Below, piece after piece: positions 16,731 through 25,819 of a stretch of 62,164 nucleotides of DNA (its first letter is position 1; every line of letters starts with the position of its first letter). The notes beneath the pieces are model-generated. The model was not told where the DNA came from. It ran no database searches and saw only the letters and a list, made by a program, of their open reading frames with translations. The stretch is from NCBI RefSeq assembly GCF_004793765.1, contig NZ_SRYM01000020.1:1-62164 (forward strand), written 5' to 3'. The DNA is from Parabacteroides distasonis. GTDB lineage: Bacteria > Bacteroidota > Bacteroidia > Bacteroidales > Tannerellaceae. A program made the translations under genes and the position numbers.

Positions 16731-17192
16731 TTAAAACTCGTCATTGGCGTAAAGACTCAATAGGTTTTTCAGCTCATAATCGAATATCTCGTCATCCTTG
16801 AAGAAGCGTTTCAATTCGATCTCGGCTGTCTCCGGTGAGTCTGATGCGTGTACGATATTCTCTTGTACGCTCATACTATAATCTCCCCGTATCGTACCGG
16901 GAGCGGCGTTTCTGCCATTAGTAGCGCCGGCCAAGGTTCTTACTACATGTATGGCATCTACCCCTTCCCAGCAACACACGATCACCGGGCATACACTCAT
17001 CGCGTCCTTGATTCGTTGGAAGAAAGGCTTTTCTTTCAGGTGGGCGTAGTGCTCACTCAAGATCTCGTCTGTCAGCCAAACCATCTTCATGCCGGCCAGA
17101 CGGAGCCCCTTTTTCTCGAAACGGGTTACGATTTCACCGATCAGTCCTCGCTGAACGGTACAAGGCTTTAAAATAACCAATGTTTTTTCCAT
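16731..17192 (-). CDS. ndk: Nucleoside diphosphate kinase
   Basis: 153 residues, the full usual length. Transfers the gamma-phosphate of ATP to nucleoside diphosphates by a phosphohistidine intermediate. MEKTLVILKPCTVQRGLIGE is the family opening, IVCCWEGVDAIHVVRTLAG and GTIRGDYSM are conserved, and NIVHASDS holds the active-site histidine near residue 118. An insertion-containing C-terminus (FKDDEIFDYELKNLLSLYAN) is usual in Bacteroidales. Convergent with the sugar locus; probably a chromosomal gene marking its right border. Confidence 0.95.
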   Translation of the reverse strand: MEKTLVILKPCTVQRGLIGEIVTRFEKKGLRLAGMKMVWLTDEILSEHYAHLKEKPFFQRIKDAMSVCPVIVCCWEGVDAIHVVRTLAGATNGRNAAPGTIRGDYSMSVQENIVHASDSPETAEIELKRFFKDDEIFDYELKNLLSLYANDEF

Positions 17193-17416
17193 AAGATTTA
17201 TATTAAAAGATTAAACAAATGTTTGATGTCTTGAATATATGTTAACCTTGCGGCGTTTTATGAATGATAGATGAATATCGGTTGAAATGTTTTTTAGGAC
17301 GTTTCAAGTATATTTCTATCTTATGACTTCGCAAGTTAATGGGAATAAACAAATAAATGGGCGATAAGTCTGCTAAACTAAGCTAATTTAACACACGTTA
17401 ATTATTGTTTGAGTTG

Positions 17417-18046
17417 TTAATCCTTCTGTATTCTTTTCCATTTCCGTGGAATTTCCGGATGGGTCTTGAGGAATTCCCTCAAGGTCTGCCGGTTTACACC
17501 TAGTTTCTTGCTAATATATACTTTAGTCTTATGTTCTTTAATATACTGCAAGATCATCTCTTCCTTACCTTTCAACTTACAGGCTTCCGGTCGATCTCCT
17601 TTCGGGCGACCCAATTTGGCACCTTGTACTTTTTTCCGAGCCAACGCCTCTTTCGTTCGTTGCGAAATCAGGTTACGTTCAATTTCGGCGCTTAGGCTAA
17701 ATGCGAATGCCAATATTTTACTGTTTATGTTATTTCCGAGTTCGTAACCCTCCTTTACCGTAAATACAATGATGTCTCTTTCCATACATTGATGAAGGAA
17801 GCTCATAACCTGCATAAGATTACGTCCGAGACGTGACAGTTCCGTCGTGATCAGGATGTCTCCTTTACGTATTTGCTTTAATAGTTTACCAAGTTGGCGA
17901 TCGGCGATTACTTTTGTCCCGCTGATCGTCTCATCTACCCACCTGTCGATTCTCATGTTCCTCGATTTTGTGAATTTCTCAATCTCGAATCGCTGGTTTT
18001 CAGTAGTTTGTTTGTCTGTACTGACTCTTACATAACCGTATACCAT
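17417..18046 (-). CDS. Serine site-specific recombinase, Mpi/Hin-type DNA invertase
   Basis: 209 residues. MVYGYVRVSTDKQTTENQ carries the catalytic serine (residue 9). GDILITTELSRLGRNLMQVM contains the conserved arginines, and SAEIERNLISQRTKEALARK is the long E helix. The C-terminal part (KTKVYISKKLGVNRQTLREF) is a helix-turn-helix. The sequence closely resembles Mpi, the master invertase that flips capsule promoters in Bacteroides fragilis. Here it lies beside the polysaccharide locus and fkp. I could not see a convincing long inverted repeat flanking a promoter in the window, so its targets are probably elsewhere. It is divergent from fkp across 210 bp. Confidence 0.92.
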   Translation of the reverse strand: MVYGYVRVSTDKQTTENQRFEIEKFTKSRNMRIDRWVDETISGTKVIADRQLGKLLKQIRKGDILITTELSRLGRNLMQVMSFLHQCMERDIIVFTVKEGYELGNNINSKILAFAFSLSAEIERNLISQRTKEALARKKVQGAKLGRPKGDRPEACKLKGKEEMILQYIKEHKTKVYISKKLGVNRQTLREFLKTHPEIPRKWKRIQKD

Positions 18047-18144
18047 ATGTCTTAATATTTAATTAAACAACAACCAAGATACTGGAAACGAGTTGATTGA
18101 TAGTGCGTTTTAGTAAAAACAAACTTTTTTATGGGTGTGTTAAA

Positions 18145-18167
18145 GAAGTTCGGTGTTTTTGAACTTC
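18145..18167. repeat. Short inverted repeat in the invertase-fkp intergenic region
   Basis: GAAGTTC (18145-18151) and GAACTTC (18161-18167) are perfect 7-bp arms around GGTGTTTTT. It lies about 100 bp before the invertase start (minus strand) and 53 bp before the fkp promoter element. It could be a regulator site or a small recombinase site; nothing else supports either. Confidence 0.4.
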
Positions 18168-18219
18168 ATACAAATTGTAATAAAAAGGGTTAATGGATGC
18201 CTGTATAGAAAATTTAAGT

Positions 18220-18227
18220 TACTTTTG
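18220..18227 (+). promoter_or_regulatory. TAnnTTTG -7 element upstream of fkp
   Basis: TACTTTTG matches the Bacteroidetes primary sigma -7 consensus, 29 bp before the first possible fkp ATG. No clear TTTG -33 element lies 19-21 bp upstream, so the promoter may be weak or activator-dependent. Confidence 0.55.
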
Positions 18228-18256
18228 CTTTCGAAAAATAAGATGGGATCTTAGTA

Positions 18257-21106
18257 ATGATCATGGGTATGAAAAAGTTATTGTCTTTACCTCCAAATTT
18301 GGTAGATAGTTTTCATGCGATAGAGCATGTAAGTGCAGAGGAATTTTTTTGCGCCTCAGATCCGGTAGGTGCCCGCTTGGGGTCCGGGGGAGGAACGACG
18401 TGGTTGTTGGAAGCCTCCCGACGAAATGAGGCCCCTGGTGTATCCATGGAGGAGTGGCTGGGACAGGAAAAGCGTATCTTGTTGCATGCCGGAGGACAAA
18501 GCCGTCGTTTGCCCGGATATGCGCCATCCGGGAAAATCTTGACTCCGATCCCTGTGTTTCGCTGGGCAAGAGGGCAGAGGCTATCCCAGAATTTATTGTC
18601 CTTGCAGTTACCTCTTTATGAACGGATCATGCAAAAGGCACCGGAGTCGCTTCATACCTTGATCGCTAGCGGTGACGTATATATCCGTGCAAACCAGCCT
18701 TTGCAGGAGATTCCTGAGGTAGACGTGGTTTGTTACGGTTTATGGGTCGAGCCTTCGTTGGCTAAGAATCACGGGGTTTTTGTATCAAGTCGTAAATCTC
18801 CGGACATTCTGGACTTCATGCTACAGAAGCCTTCGTTGGAAACTTTGGGGGAATTGGCGGGTAGTCATTTATTCTTGATGGATATCGGTATCTGGCTGTT
18901 AAGCGACAAGGCGGTGCGGTTATTAAGGAAACATTCCTATACCGAAGACGGCGAGGCGATGAAGGCATATGATTTATATGCAGAGTTCGGGTTGGCCTTG
19001 GGGAAGAATCCACGTATCACGGACTCGGAGTTGAATCAGCTTTCTGTAGCGATTTTGCCACTTCCGGGTGGGGAATTCTATCATTATGGAACCAGCCGTG
19101 AGTTGATTTCCTCTACATTGGCAGTACAGAACTTGGTTAGGGATCAACGTGCGATCATGCAGCGTAAGGTGAAACCGCATCCCGCCATGTTCGTGCAGAA
19201 TGCGGTGTTACACCAGAAATTGACCGCAGAGAATTCGGAATTATGGATAGAGAATAGTTATATCGGTGAGAATTGGACGTTGCGTAGCCAGCAAATTATA
19301 ACGGGTGTTCCGGAGAATAATTGGAACTTATCTCTTCCGGAAGGTATCTGTGTAGATGTTGTCCCGATAGGGGAAACCAATTGGGCTACAAGACCTTATG
19401 GTTTTAATGACTTGTTTAAAGGGGCCTTGTCTGATACGTCTACCTTGTTTATGGGAAAACCTATCTTGGCTTGGGCGATGGAGCGAGGGATCACCTTGAG
19501 TGGGGACGAGGATATACAAAACGCACCTTTGTTCCCTGTTTGCCAAACAGTGGATGAGCTGGGAAAAATGCTGCGCTGGATGATTACGGAGCCGGATAGG
19601 GAAGAGGGAAAGCATATTTGGCTTTCCGCCCGAAAATTATCGGCGAATGATTTGTCCGATCAGGCGAATTTATGCCGTTTGGTAGCTCAGCGAGAAGTTT
19701 TCCGTAAAAAAGACTGGTCATTATTGGCCGCTAATCATGAGAAAAGTGTATTCTATCAATTGGATCTTTCGGATGCGGCGGAAAGCTTCGCCAAAGACAA
19801 GATTGTCTTACCGAAAGCTCTTTCCGAGGATAATCCGTTGATGAAAAGGATACATAATCATATGTTCCGCTCTCAGGTGATGAAGATCTTGGGGGAAACG
19901 TATAAGGAGGAGGAGCAAAAGGCTTTCGCTTTGTTGCGGGAGGGGCTGGTCGGTTCCGTCCTCGGAAGTAAGCAGCAGCCGTGTTTGAATGTCTATCGGG
20001 ACCAGATCGTATGGGGACGTAGTCCGGTACGTATCGATTTGGCAGGTGGATGGACAGATACGCCGCCCTATTGCTTATATGCGGGTGGAAACGTGGTGAA
20101 CGTGGCGATCGAGTTAAACGGGCAACCACCGCTACAAGTCTATATCAAGCCTTCCGATACCCGTAAGATTATCCTTCGCTCGATCGATCTGGGAGCGATG
20201 GAGGTTATCTCTTCATGGGACGAGCTTCGTGATTATAATAAGGTAGGATCACCGTTTTCCATCCCGAAAGCGGCTTTGGCCTTGGCGGGATTTATCCCGG
20301 AATTCTCGGTGGAGGCTTATGCTTCTTTAGAAGCCCAGTTGGAAGCTTTTGGTAGCGGGCTGGAGATTACCTTGTTGGCGGCGATACCGGCGGGTTCCGG
20401 TTTAGGCACTAGCTCGATCCTCGCGGCTACCGTGCTGGGCGCTATCTCTGATTTTTGTGGCTTGGCTTGGGATAAGGATGAGATCGGAAACCGCACCTTG
20501 ATCTTAGAACAATTACTGACTACCGGCGGGGGATGGCAAGATCAATACGGTGGCGTATTGCACGGTTTGAAACTCTTGCAAACGAACGAGGGTTTTAATC
20601 AGAGTCCTTTGGTACGTTGGCTGCCGGAATACTTGTTTACTGATCCGGAATACCGGCCTTGTCATCTTCTTTATTATACGGGAATTACTCGTACGGCGAA
20701 AGATATTTTGTCGGAAATCGTACGAGGTATGTTTTTGAATAGCGAGGCGCATTTAGGTCTTTTGTCTGAGATGAAAGCCCATGCGCTTGATATGTACGAG
20801 GCGATCCAACGCGGAGACTTTGTGACTTATGGTAAATTGGTCGGAAAGACTTGGGAGCAAAATAAGGCACTCGATTCCGGAACGAATCCGGCGGCGGTGG
20901 AAGCTATTATCTCCAAGATACAGGCTTATGCCTTGGGATATAAACTTCCGGGAGCAGGCGGTGGTGGTTACTTATATATCGTAGCGAAAGACCCGGGTGC
21001 GGCCCTGCAAATCCGAAAGATATTGACTCTTTCTCCGCCCAATTCGAACGCCCGGTTCGTGGAGATGAGCTTGTCGAATAAGGGGCTTCAGATTAGTCGT
21101 TCGTAG
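18257..21106 (+). CDS. fkp: Bifunctional L-fucokinase/GDP-L-fucose pyrophosphorylase
   Basis: 949 residues, the length of Bacteroides Fkp. The N-terminal pyrophosphorylase half has ILLHAGGQSRRLPGYAPSGK and PGGEFYHYGTSREL. The C-terminal GHMP kinase half has WGRSPVRIDLAGGWTDTPPY, AAIPAGSGLGTSSILAAT for ATP binding and PGAGGGGYLYIVAK. It turns salvaged L-fucose into fucose-1-phosphate and then GDP-fucose, which feeds fucosylated capsule and glycoproteins. Starts at 18257, 18263 or 18269 are possible; the family core begins MKKLLSLPPNLV at 18269, so the first four residues are uncertain. It has its own promoter element and is not part of the preceding operon. Confidence 0.97.
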   Translation: MIMGMKKLLSLPPNLVDSFHAIEHVSAEEFFCASDPVGARLGSGGGTTWLLEASRRNEAPGVSMEEWLGQEKRILLHAGGQSRRLPGYAPSGKILTPIPVFRWARGQRLSQNLLSLQLPLYERIMQKAPESLHTLIASGDVYIRANQPLQEIPEVDVVCYGLWVEPSLAKNHGVFVSSRKSPDILDFMLQKPSLETLGELAGSHLFLMDIGIWLLSDKAVRLLRKHSYTEDGEAMKAYDLYAEFGLALGKNPRITDSELNQLSVAILPLPGGEFYHYGTSRELISSTLAVQNLVRDQRAIMQRKVKPHPAMFVQNAVLHQKLTAENSELWIENSYIGENWTLRSQQIITGVPENNWNLSLPEGICVDVVPIGETNWATRPYGFNDLFKGALSDTSTLFMGKPILAWAMERGITLSGDEDIQNAPLFPVCQTVDELGKMLRWMITEPDREEGKHIWLSARKLSANDLSDQANLCRLVAQREVFRKKDWSLLAANHEKSVFYQLDLSDAAESFAKDKIVLPKALSEDNPLMKRIHNHMFRSQVMKILGETYKEEEQKAFALLREGLVGSVLGSKQQPCLNVYRDQIVWGRSPVRIDLAGGWTDTPPYCLYAGGNVVNVAIELNGQPPLQVYIKPSDTRKIILRSIDLGAMEVISSWDELRDYNKVGSPFSIPKAALALAGFIPEFSVEAYASLEAQLEAFGSGLEITLLAAIPAGSGLGTSSILAATVLGAISDFCGLAWDKDEIGNRTLILEQLLTTGGGWQDQYGGVLHGLKLLQTNEGFNQSPLVRWLPEYLFTDPEYRPCHLLYYTGITRTAKDILSEIVRGMFLNSEAHLGLLSEMKAHALDMYEAIQRGDFVTYGKLVGKTWEQNKALDSGTNPAAVEAIISKIQAYALGYKLPGAGGGGYLYIVAKDPGAALQIRKILTLSPPNSNARFVEMSLSNKGLQISRS

Positions 21107-21115
21107 GTTCGTGCC

Positions 21116-21193
21116 ACGCCGGTATAGGCGAGGGCACACGCCAGTATAGGCGTTGGCTTACGCTGGTATAGATACAGGCCTATGCCTATACTG
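21116..21193. repeat. Cluster of GCCRGTATAGGC words
   Basis: ACGCCGGTATAGGCG (21116-21130), ACGCCAGTATAGGCG (21138-21152) and ACGCTGGTATAG (21160-21171) are three direct copies of one word; GCCTATACTG (21184-21193) is the same word inverted. The word also builds the nested hairpin at 2440-2517. It starts 10 bp after the fkp stop, so it would lie in the 3' region of that message. Confidence 0.8.
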
Positions 21194-21294
21194 CTGAGAG
21201 GCGTCGCGTATATACGTGCGTATTTTTGCCTGTTTTGTTGCTAATTGGAATATATTGTATGTGTTTTGGAACATTTATATAAATGATCCTGTTG

Positions 21295-21302
21295 TACTTT
21301 TG
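21295..21302 (+). promoter_or_regulatory. TAnnTTTG -7 element
   Basis: TACTTTTG lies 27 bp before the chosen ATG of the DUF5686 gene. A TTTTG at 21264-21268 is 26 bp upstream, longer than the usual 19-21 bp spacing. Confidence 0.5.
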
Positions 21303-21328
21303 CGGAGTTTAATGAGGTGCCAGGTCTG

Positions 21329-23887
21329 ATGGGGAAGAGAATTGTTTTTATATGGCTTTTATTGGCGTTCGCTTGGGTAGCGAAGAGCCAGAACTACATG
21401 ATAAAAGGAATCGTGACAGATTCCATTACGGGAGAACCTTTGCCTTATGTGGCTGTGATTTTGAAGGGAACTACGATAGGTGCTACGACCGATCTGGACG
21501 GGGCTTTTACGCTCTCCTCCTCATCTAAGGTACGTACTTTACAGGTCTCTTATCTGGGTTATACGGAGAAAGAATTGAAATTCGTTCCGGGTAAAGCGGA
21601 ACATTTGAAGATTCAGCTGGCTCCGACAAGTATTAATTTGTCGGAGGTGATCATCAAGCCGGGAAAGGAAAGATATCGGAAGAAGGATAATCCTGCGGTT
21701 ACCTTTATCAAAAACGCTATCGCACGTCGGGAGAGCAACGATCCTCGTAACCATGATTATTTTCGGTATGATCAATACGAGAAGATGGTCTTCGCTATGA
21801 ACGATTACCAACCGAAACCGAAAAAGGATGGAAAGGCGGGAAAGTTTGACTTCTTGACTGAGTTTATCGATACGTTGGAGGTGGGAAAGACGATCTTGCC
21901 GGTGTCCGAACGTGAGAAAATCCAGACCGTTTATTACCGTAAAGACCCGAAGACGGAAAAGAGGGTCGTTCAGGCTACGAAAGCGGCTGGTGTGGATGAG
22001 GTCTTCTCACGAGACGGTATGCAACAGTTCTTGAATGAGGTATTCCGGGAAGTGAATATCTTCCAGAATGATATTCCTTTGTTCTTGAACCGTTTCGTTA
22101 GCCCTATGTCTACGATGGGACCTAACTTCTATAAATATTATTTACTGGACACGGTGGAGGTCGCCGGACAGAAGTGCGTGGATTTGGGTTTCGCTCCGTT
22201 TACTCCGGAGACATTCGGCTTTACGGGACATCTTTTTATCACGTTGGATTCTACTTATTTCGTGCAAAAGGTTAAGTTGAATGTCCCGAAGAAGATCAAT
22301 TTGAATTTCGTGGGAGGGATGTCTATCGAGCAAACCTTCGACCGCGCCCCGGACGGGACCCGGATGATAACCAAGGACGATATTCATGTGGATTTCAAAT
22401 TGACGGAGAAATCGAAAGGAATGTATGCCCGCCGTTTGAATATCTATTCGAATCAAGCGTTTAAGGAGCCGGACGATCCTCAGGTATTTGAGGAGAGCGC
22501 TCCTGTCATCGTTCCGGTAGAGGCATATCGCCGTTCGGCCGAATATTGGGCCGATAATCGTCCTTCCGAGGTGGGAACCCGCAAGCAAAATAACGTGGAG
22601 TTGCTGATGGCGAAACTGCGTTCCGTCCCTATTTTCTATGTGACAGAGAAGGTGGTGTCTATCTTGACATCCGGCTATATCCAGACGAATAAGGTGAAGG
22701 AGAAGAGCAAGTTCGAGTTTGGTCCGATGAACACCTATATCAGTGGTAACGCGATTGAGGGGGCCCGCTTCCGTGTCGGTGGAACCACGACAACGGCATT
22801 CAGTAAGCGTCTTTTCTTGGATGGTTATCTGGCTTATGGATCGAAAGACCGCAAGTTGAAATATGATGGTATCGTAGAATATTCCTTTATCGATAAGAAG
22901 GATTATCGGAAAGAATTTCCCGTGCATTCTATTCGCTTCGAGTACCTATATGATATCAACCAGTTAGGCCAGCAGTATATGTATACCAACAAGGATAATA
23001 TGTTCTTGGCCTTGAAGCGGCAGAAGGATACACGTGCCACCTATTTAAGGAATATGGAACTGACCTATTACCGTGAACATTATAACGGCTGGGCTTATGG
23101 AGCGGTACTTCGGAATTTTAAGGAATACTCAACCGGTTACGCCGCGTTCGACCGTATCGGTCCGGATGGCCAGATCACGGCTACCGATTCCTACCGGATG
23201 TCGGAAGTGGAGTTTAAGTTCCGTTTTGCCCCGAATGAGAAATTCTACCAGACTCGTAATTACCGTTATCCGATTACGCTTGACGCACCGGTATTCACCT
23301 TGAACCATACGATGGCTTTCCAAGACGTATTAGGTAGTTCGTATGATTATCAGAAGACGGAGCTCGGTATCCAGAAACGCTTCTGGTTCTCTGCTTTCGG
23401 TTATGTGGATATTCTCGCTAAAGCAGGTAAAGTTTGGACAAAGGCCCCTTATCCTTTGTTGATCTTGCCGAACGCAAACTTGTCGTATTTGGTGCAACCG
23501 GAATCTTATACGAATATGAACGCGATGGAGTTCATCAACGATGAGTACGCTTCGTGGGATATTACTTATTTCATGAACGGAGCCTTATTGAACCGTATTC
23601 CGCTTATCAAGAAGTTAAAATGGAGAGAGGTCTTTTCTTTCCGAGGTATGTTCGGACACTTGACGGATAAGAATAATCCGTATATCAGTGAGCAGAATGA
23701 GGGCTTGTTCTTATTCCCGCAGGGCTCTTACCTGATGGACCCGTCTACTCCTTATATGGAGGCGGGTGTCGGTATCGAGAATATCTTTAAGTTCTTGCGT
23801 TTGGATTATGTATGGCGTTTGACTTATAAGGATCATCCGGGTATCCAGACAAAAGGTATACGATTTATGATGAAGCTATCCTTCTAG
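21329..23887 (+). CDS. DUF5686 family outer-membrane protein with carboxypeptidase-regulatory-like domain
   Basis: About 852 residues. MGKRIVFIWLLLAFAWVAKS is a signal peptide with cleavage near AKSQ. Residues about 25-110 form a CarboxypepD_reg-like domain (IKGIVTDSITGEPLPYVAVI, TTDLDGAFTL). The remainder resembles DUF5686, with many alternating aromatic beta-strands towards the C-terminus and a final aromatic residue (GIRFMMKLSF), as in outer-membrane barrels. Role unknown; presumed surface transport or assembly. A GTG at 21317 in frame would add four residues; the ATG at 21329 gives the better signal peptide. Monocistronic by layout: dinB converges 8 bp after the stop. Confidence 0.87.
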   Translation: MGKRIVFIWLLLAFAWVAKSQNYMIKGIVTDSITGEPLPYVAVILKGTTIGATTDLDGAFTLSSSSKVRTLQVSYLGYTEKELKFVPGKAEHLKIQLAPTSINLSEVIIKPGKERYRKKDNPAVTFIKNAIARRESNDPRNHDYFRYDQYEKMVFAMNDYQPKPKKDGKAGKFDFLTEFIDTLEVGKTILPVSEREKIQTVYYRKDPKTEKRVVQATKAAGVDEVFSRDGMQQFLNEVFREVNIFQNDIPLFLNRFVSPMSTMGPNFYKYYLLDTVEVAGQKCVDLGFAPFTPETFGFTGHLFITLDSTYFVQKVKLNVPKKINLNFVGGMSIEQTFDRAPDGTRMITKDDIHVDFKLTEKSKGMYARRLNIYSNQAFKEPDDPQVFEESAPVIVPVEAYRRSAEYWADNRPSEVGTRKQNNVELLMAKLRSVPIFYVTEKVVSILTSGYIQTNKVKEKSKFEFGPMNTYISGNAIEGARFRVGGTTTTAFSKRLFLDGYLAYGSKDRKLKYDGIVEYSFIDKKDYRKEFPVHSIRFEYLYDINQLGQQYMYTNKDNMFLALKRQKDTRATYLRNMELTYYREHYNGWAYGAVLRNFKEYSTGYAAFDRIGPDGQITATDSYRMSEVEFKFRFAPNEKFYQTRNYRYPITLDAPVFTLNHTMAFQDVLGSSYDYQKTELGIQKRFWFSAFGYVDILAKAGKVWTKAPYPLLILPNANLSYLVQPESYTNMNAMEFINDEYASWDITYFMNGALLNRIPLIKKLKWREVFSFRGMFGHLTDKNNPYISEQNEGLFLFPQGSYLMDPSTPYMEAGVGIENIFKFLRLDYVWRLTYKDHPGIQTKGIRFMMKLSF

Positions 23888-23895
23888 GGCAAGTG

Positions 23896-24981
23896 TTATT
23901 TCCAGTCGCTGAACTCAAAGCTCAATTGTTCCCAACGGTCTTTCGTATGAGGCTCCTCTTTTACGGGGTTTGATACGGATAGGCCGATCAGTCGGATGGG
24001 ATGCTCGGTGTATTCCACTTCTTTCAGTAATTCCTTGGCCAGGGGAAGGACCTTATCTAAGGTTGTTAACTCTTCCGGACGGGTGAGGCTTCTCGTGATC
24101 TGGTTGAAATCGTGGAACTTGACCTTTAAGGTCAGTGTATTTCCCTTGAATCCGGAACGTTCCAGCCTGCCGATAAGTTCGGTCGCTACGTGATAAAGCT
24201 CGATGATAACAGAGGATTTGCGGGAGATATCTTTTTCTAGCGTATGCTCGCAACCTACCGACTTCCGGATTCGTACCGCTTCTACGGGACGGTTGTCTAT
24301 ACCTCTGGCAAACTCATAATAAAGCATTCCCGCCTTTCCGAACTGGCGGGTAAGCATCTCCCCCGAGCATTCCCGTAATTGCAGCCCGTTGTGGATACCG
24401 AGTGTATGCATTTTTCGGGCTGTTACGGGGCCTACTCCCCAAAAGGACTCAATGGGAAGACGTGCTATGAAATCGAGAGCTTGGCTTGGGTGAATGGTAC
24501 ATAAGCCATTGGGCTTCCGATAATCCGAGGCTATTTTCGCTAGAAATTTGTTGTAGGAGACTCCCGCTGACGCTATCAGGTTCAAGTTTTCCCAGATCCG
24601 TTTCTTGATCTCCTTGGCGATATCTACAGCGAGAGAGATGCCTTGTTTGTTATCGGTGACATCCAAGAAGGCTTCATCCAAGGAAAGGGGTTCTATGATA
24701 TCCGTATAATCGTGGAAGATCTCGTGGATCTGGCGTGAGACGGATTTATATACGTCCATCCTTCCGTGTACGAATATCAGGTCCGGGCATAAACGTTTGG
24801 CTTTTTGAGACGCCATGGCGGAACGTACCCCATATTTCCGTGCCTCGTAGCTGGCGGCGGCTACTACGCCTCGCTGCTCCGCATGCCCGACCGCTAGGGG
24901 CTTTCCTCGCAACTCCGGATGGTCTCGTTGTTCCACCGAGGCATAAAAGGCATCCATATCGATATGTATGATCTTTCTCAA
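23896..24981 (-). CDS. dinB: DNA polymerase IV, Y family
   Basis: 361 residues. Translesion polymerase. IHIDMDAFYASVEQRDHPEL holds the first catalytic aspartate, AASYEARKYGVRSAMAS is the fingers signature, EPLSLDEAFLDVT carries the second catalytic Asp-Glu pair, and GVGPVTARKMHTLGI is the helix-hairpin-helix. The C-terminal EQLSFEFSDW contains a QLxxF-like sliding-clamp motif. It starts with ATG at 24981 (MRKIIHIDMD). Upstream lies the cyclophilin pair on the same strand, separated by 66 bp, so it may be read from them. No LexA-type box was recognised. Confidence 0.95.
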   Translation of the reverse strand: MRKIIHIDMDAFYASVEQRDHPELRGKPLAVGHAEQRGVVAAASYEARKYGVRSAMASQKAKRLCPDLIFVHGRMDVYKSVSRQIHEIFHDYTDIIEPLSLDEAFLDVTDNKQGISLAVDIAKEIKKRIWENLNLIASAGVSYNKFLAKIASDYRKPNGLCTIHPSQALDFIARLPIESFWGVGPVTARKMHTLGIHNGLQLRECSGEMLTRQFGKAGMLYYEFARGIDNRPVEAVRIRKSVGCEHTLEKDISRKSSVIIELYHVATELIGRLERSGFKGNTLTLKVKFHDFNQITRSLTRPEELTTLDKVLPLAKELLKEVEYTEHPIRLIGLSVSNPVKEEPHTKDRWEQLSFEFSDWK

Positions 24982-25047
24982 GATAGCTCTTTTATTACTG
25001 CTATTCGCGATAAGCCCCTTCGTCGGTTTATGAAGCCGATAGCCGCA

Positions 25048-25812
25048 TTATAAGATCTCTACGGAATTGATGACGATATTCTCGGTCGGACGATCTTGCT
25101 TGTTGGTCTTGGAGGACTGTATGGCCTCTACGATATCCATGCCTTCTACCACTTCGCCGTAAACCGTGTACTGATTGTCGAGGAACGGTACGCCACCTAC
25201 ATTCTTGTAAGCCTCACGGAGTTCCGGGCTTAACTTTACCTCGTCTTTCCGCTTCTCGGCCTCCAGCTCGGTCTTGCCGATCAAGGTATCACGGAGGATC
25301 GCCAGTTCTTCCTTGTTTCCACTGCGATAGAATTCCATGATCTTAGGCTTGTTCTCGTTTTGCAGGCGGGCGAATATCTCTTGTTTCAGACGGCCTTCCA
25401 ATTGTTTTTCCATCTGGTTCAACTCTTGTTCCGAATACTTTTTGCCCGTTACGATATAGAATTGTGAGGCGGAAGAGGCCTTTTCCGGGTTCACCTCGTC
25501 TCCGGTACGTGCGGCGCAAAGGGCTCCTTTCTTATGGAAATATTTCGGGTAACGGAATTCGGCGGGAACGGTATAGCCCAGATCGCCCGCTCCCAGTTGC
25601 TTGTTCATCGGGGCATCCTTGGAAGTTACGTCACCTCCTTGTATCATGAAATCCTTGATCACACGGTGGAACAGCAAGCCGTTATATTGCCCTTCTTTTA
25701 CCAACTTGATAAAGTTATCACGATGTAATGGCGTGTCGTTATATAATTTCAGCTTTATATCTCCTTTGCTGGTGTGCATAAGCACCCTTGTCTCAGTTGT
25801 TTGATTTTCCAT
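25048..25812 (-). CDS. Peptidyl-prolyl cis-trans isomerase, cyclophilin type, with inserted helical segment
   Basis: 254 residues. HTSKGDIKLKLYNDTPLHRD, GLLFHRVIKDFMIQGGD, GALCAARTGDEVNPEKASSA then SQFYIVTG form the cyclophilin core with its catalytic FHRVI arginine and the S-x-F binding strand. The end is YTVYGEVVEGMDIVEAIQ. Between the core strands lies an extra 65-residue, lysine- and glutamate-rich helical insertion (YSEQELNQMEKQLEGRLKQE onward). No signal peptide, so it is cytoplasmic. It follows its shorter, exported paralogue by 7 bp, giving a tandem duplicate pair with one exported and one cytoplasmic member. Confidence 0.92.
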   Translation of the reverse strand: MENQTTETRVLMHTSKGDIKLKLYNDTPLHRDNFIKLVKEGQYNGLLFHRVIKDFMIQGGDVTSKDAPMNKQLGAGDLGYTVPAEFRYPKYFHKKGALCAARTGDEVNPEKASSASQFYIVTGKKYSEQELNQMEKQLEGRLKQEIFARLQNENKPKIMEFYRSGNKEELAILRDTLIGKTELEAEKRKDEVKLSPELREAYKNVGGVPFLDNQYTVYGEVVEGMDIVEAIQSSKTNKQDRPTENIVINSVEIL

Positions 25813-25819
25813 TTTATAC

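Noticed and set aside
22142-22927. 261-codon minus-strand frame inside the DUF5686 gene
   Set aside because: Shadow of a well-supported gene; composition rich in His, Arg and Ile as expected from the opposite strand.
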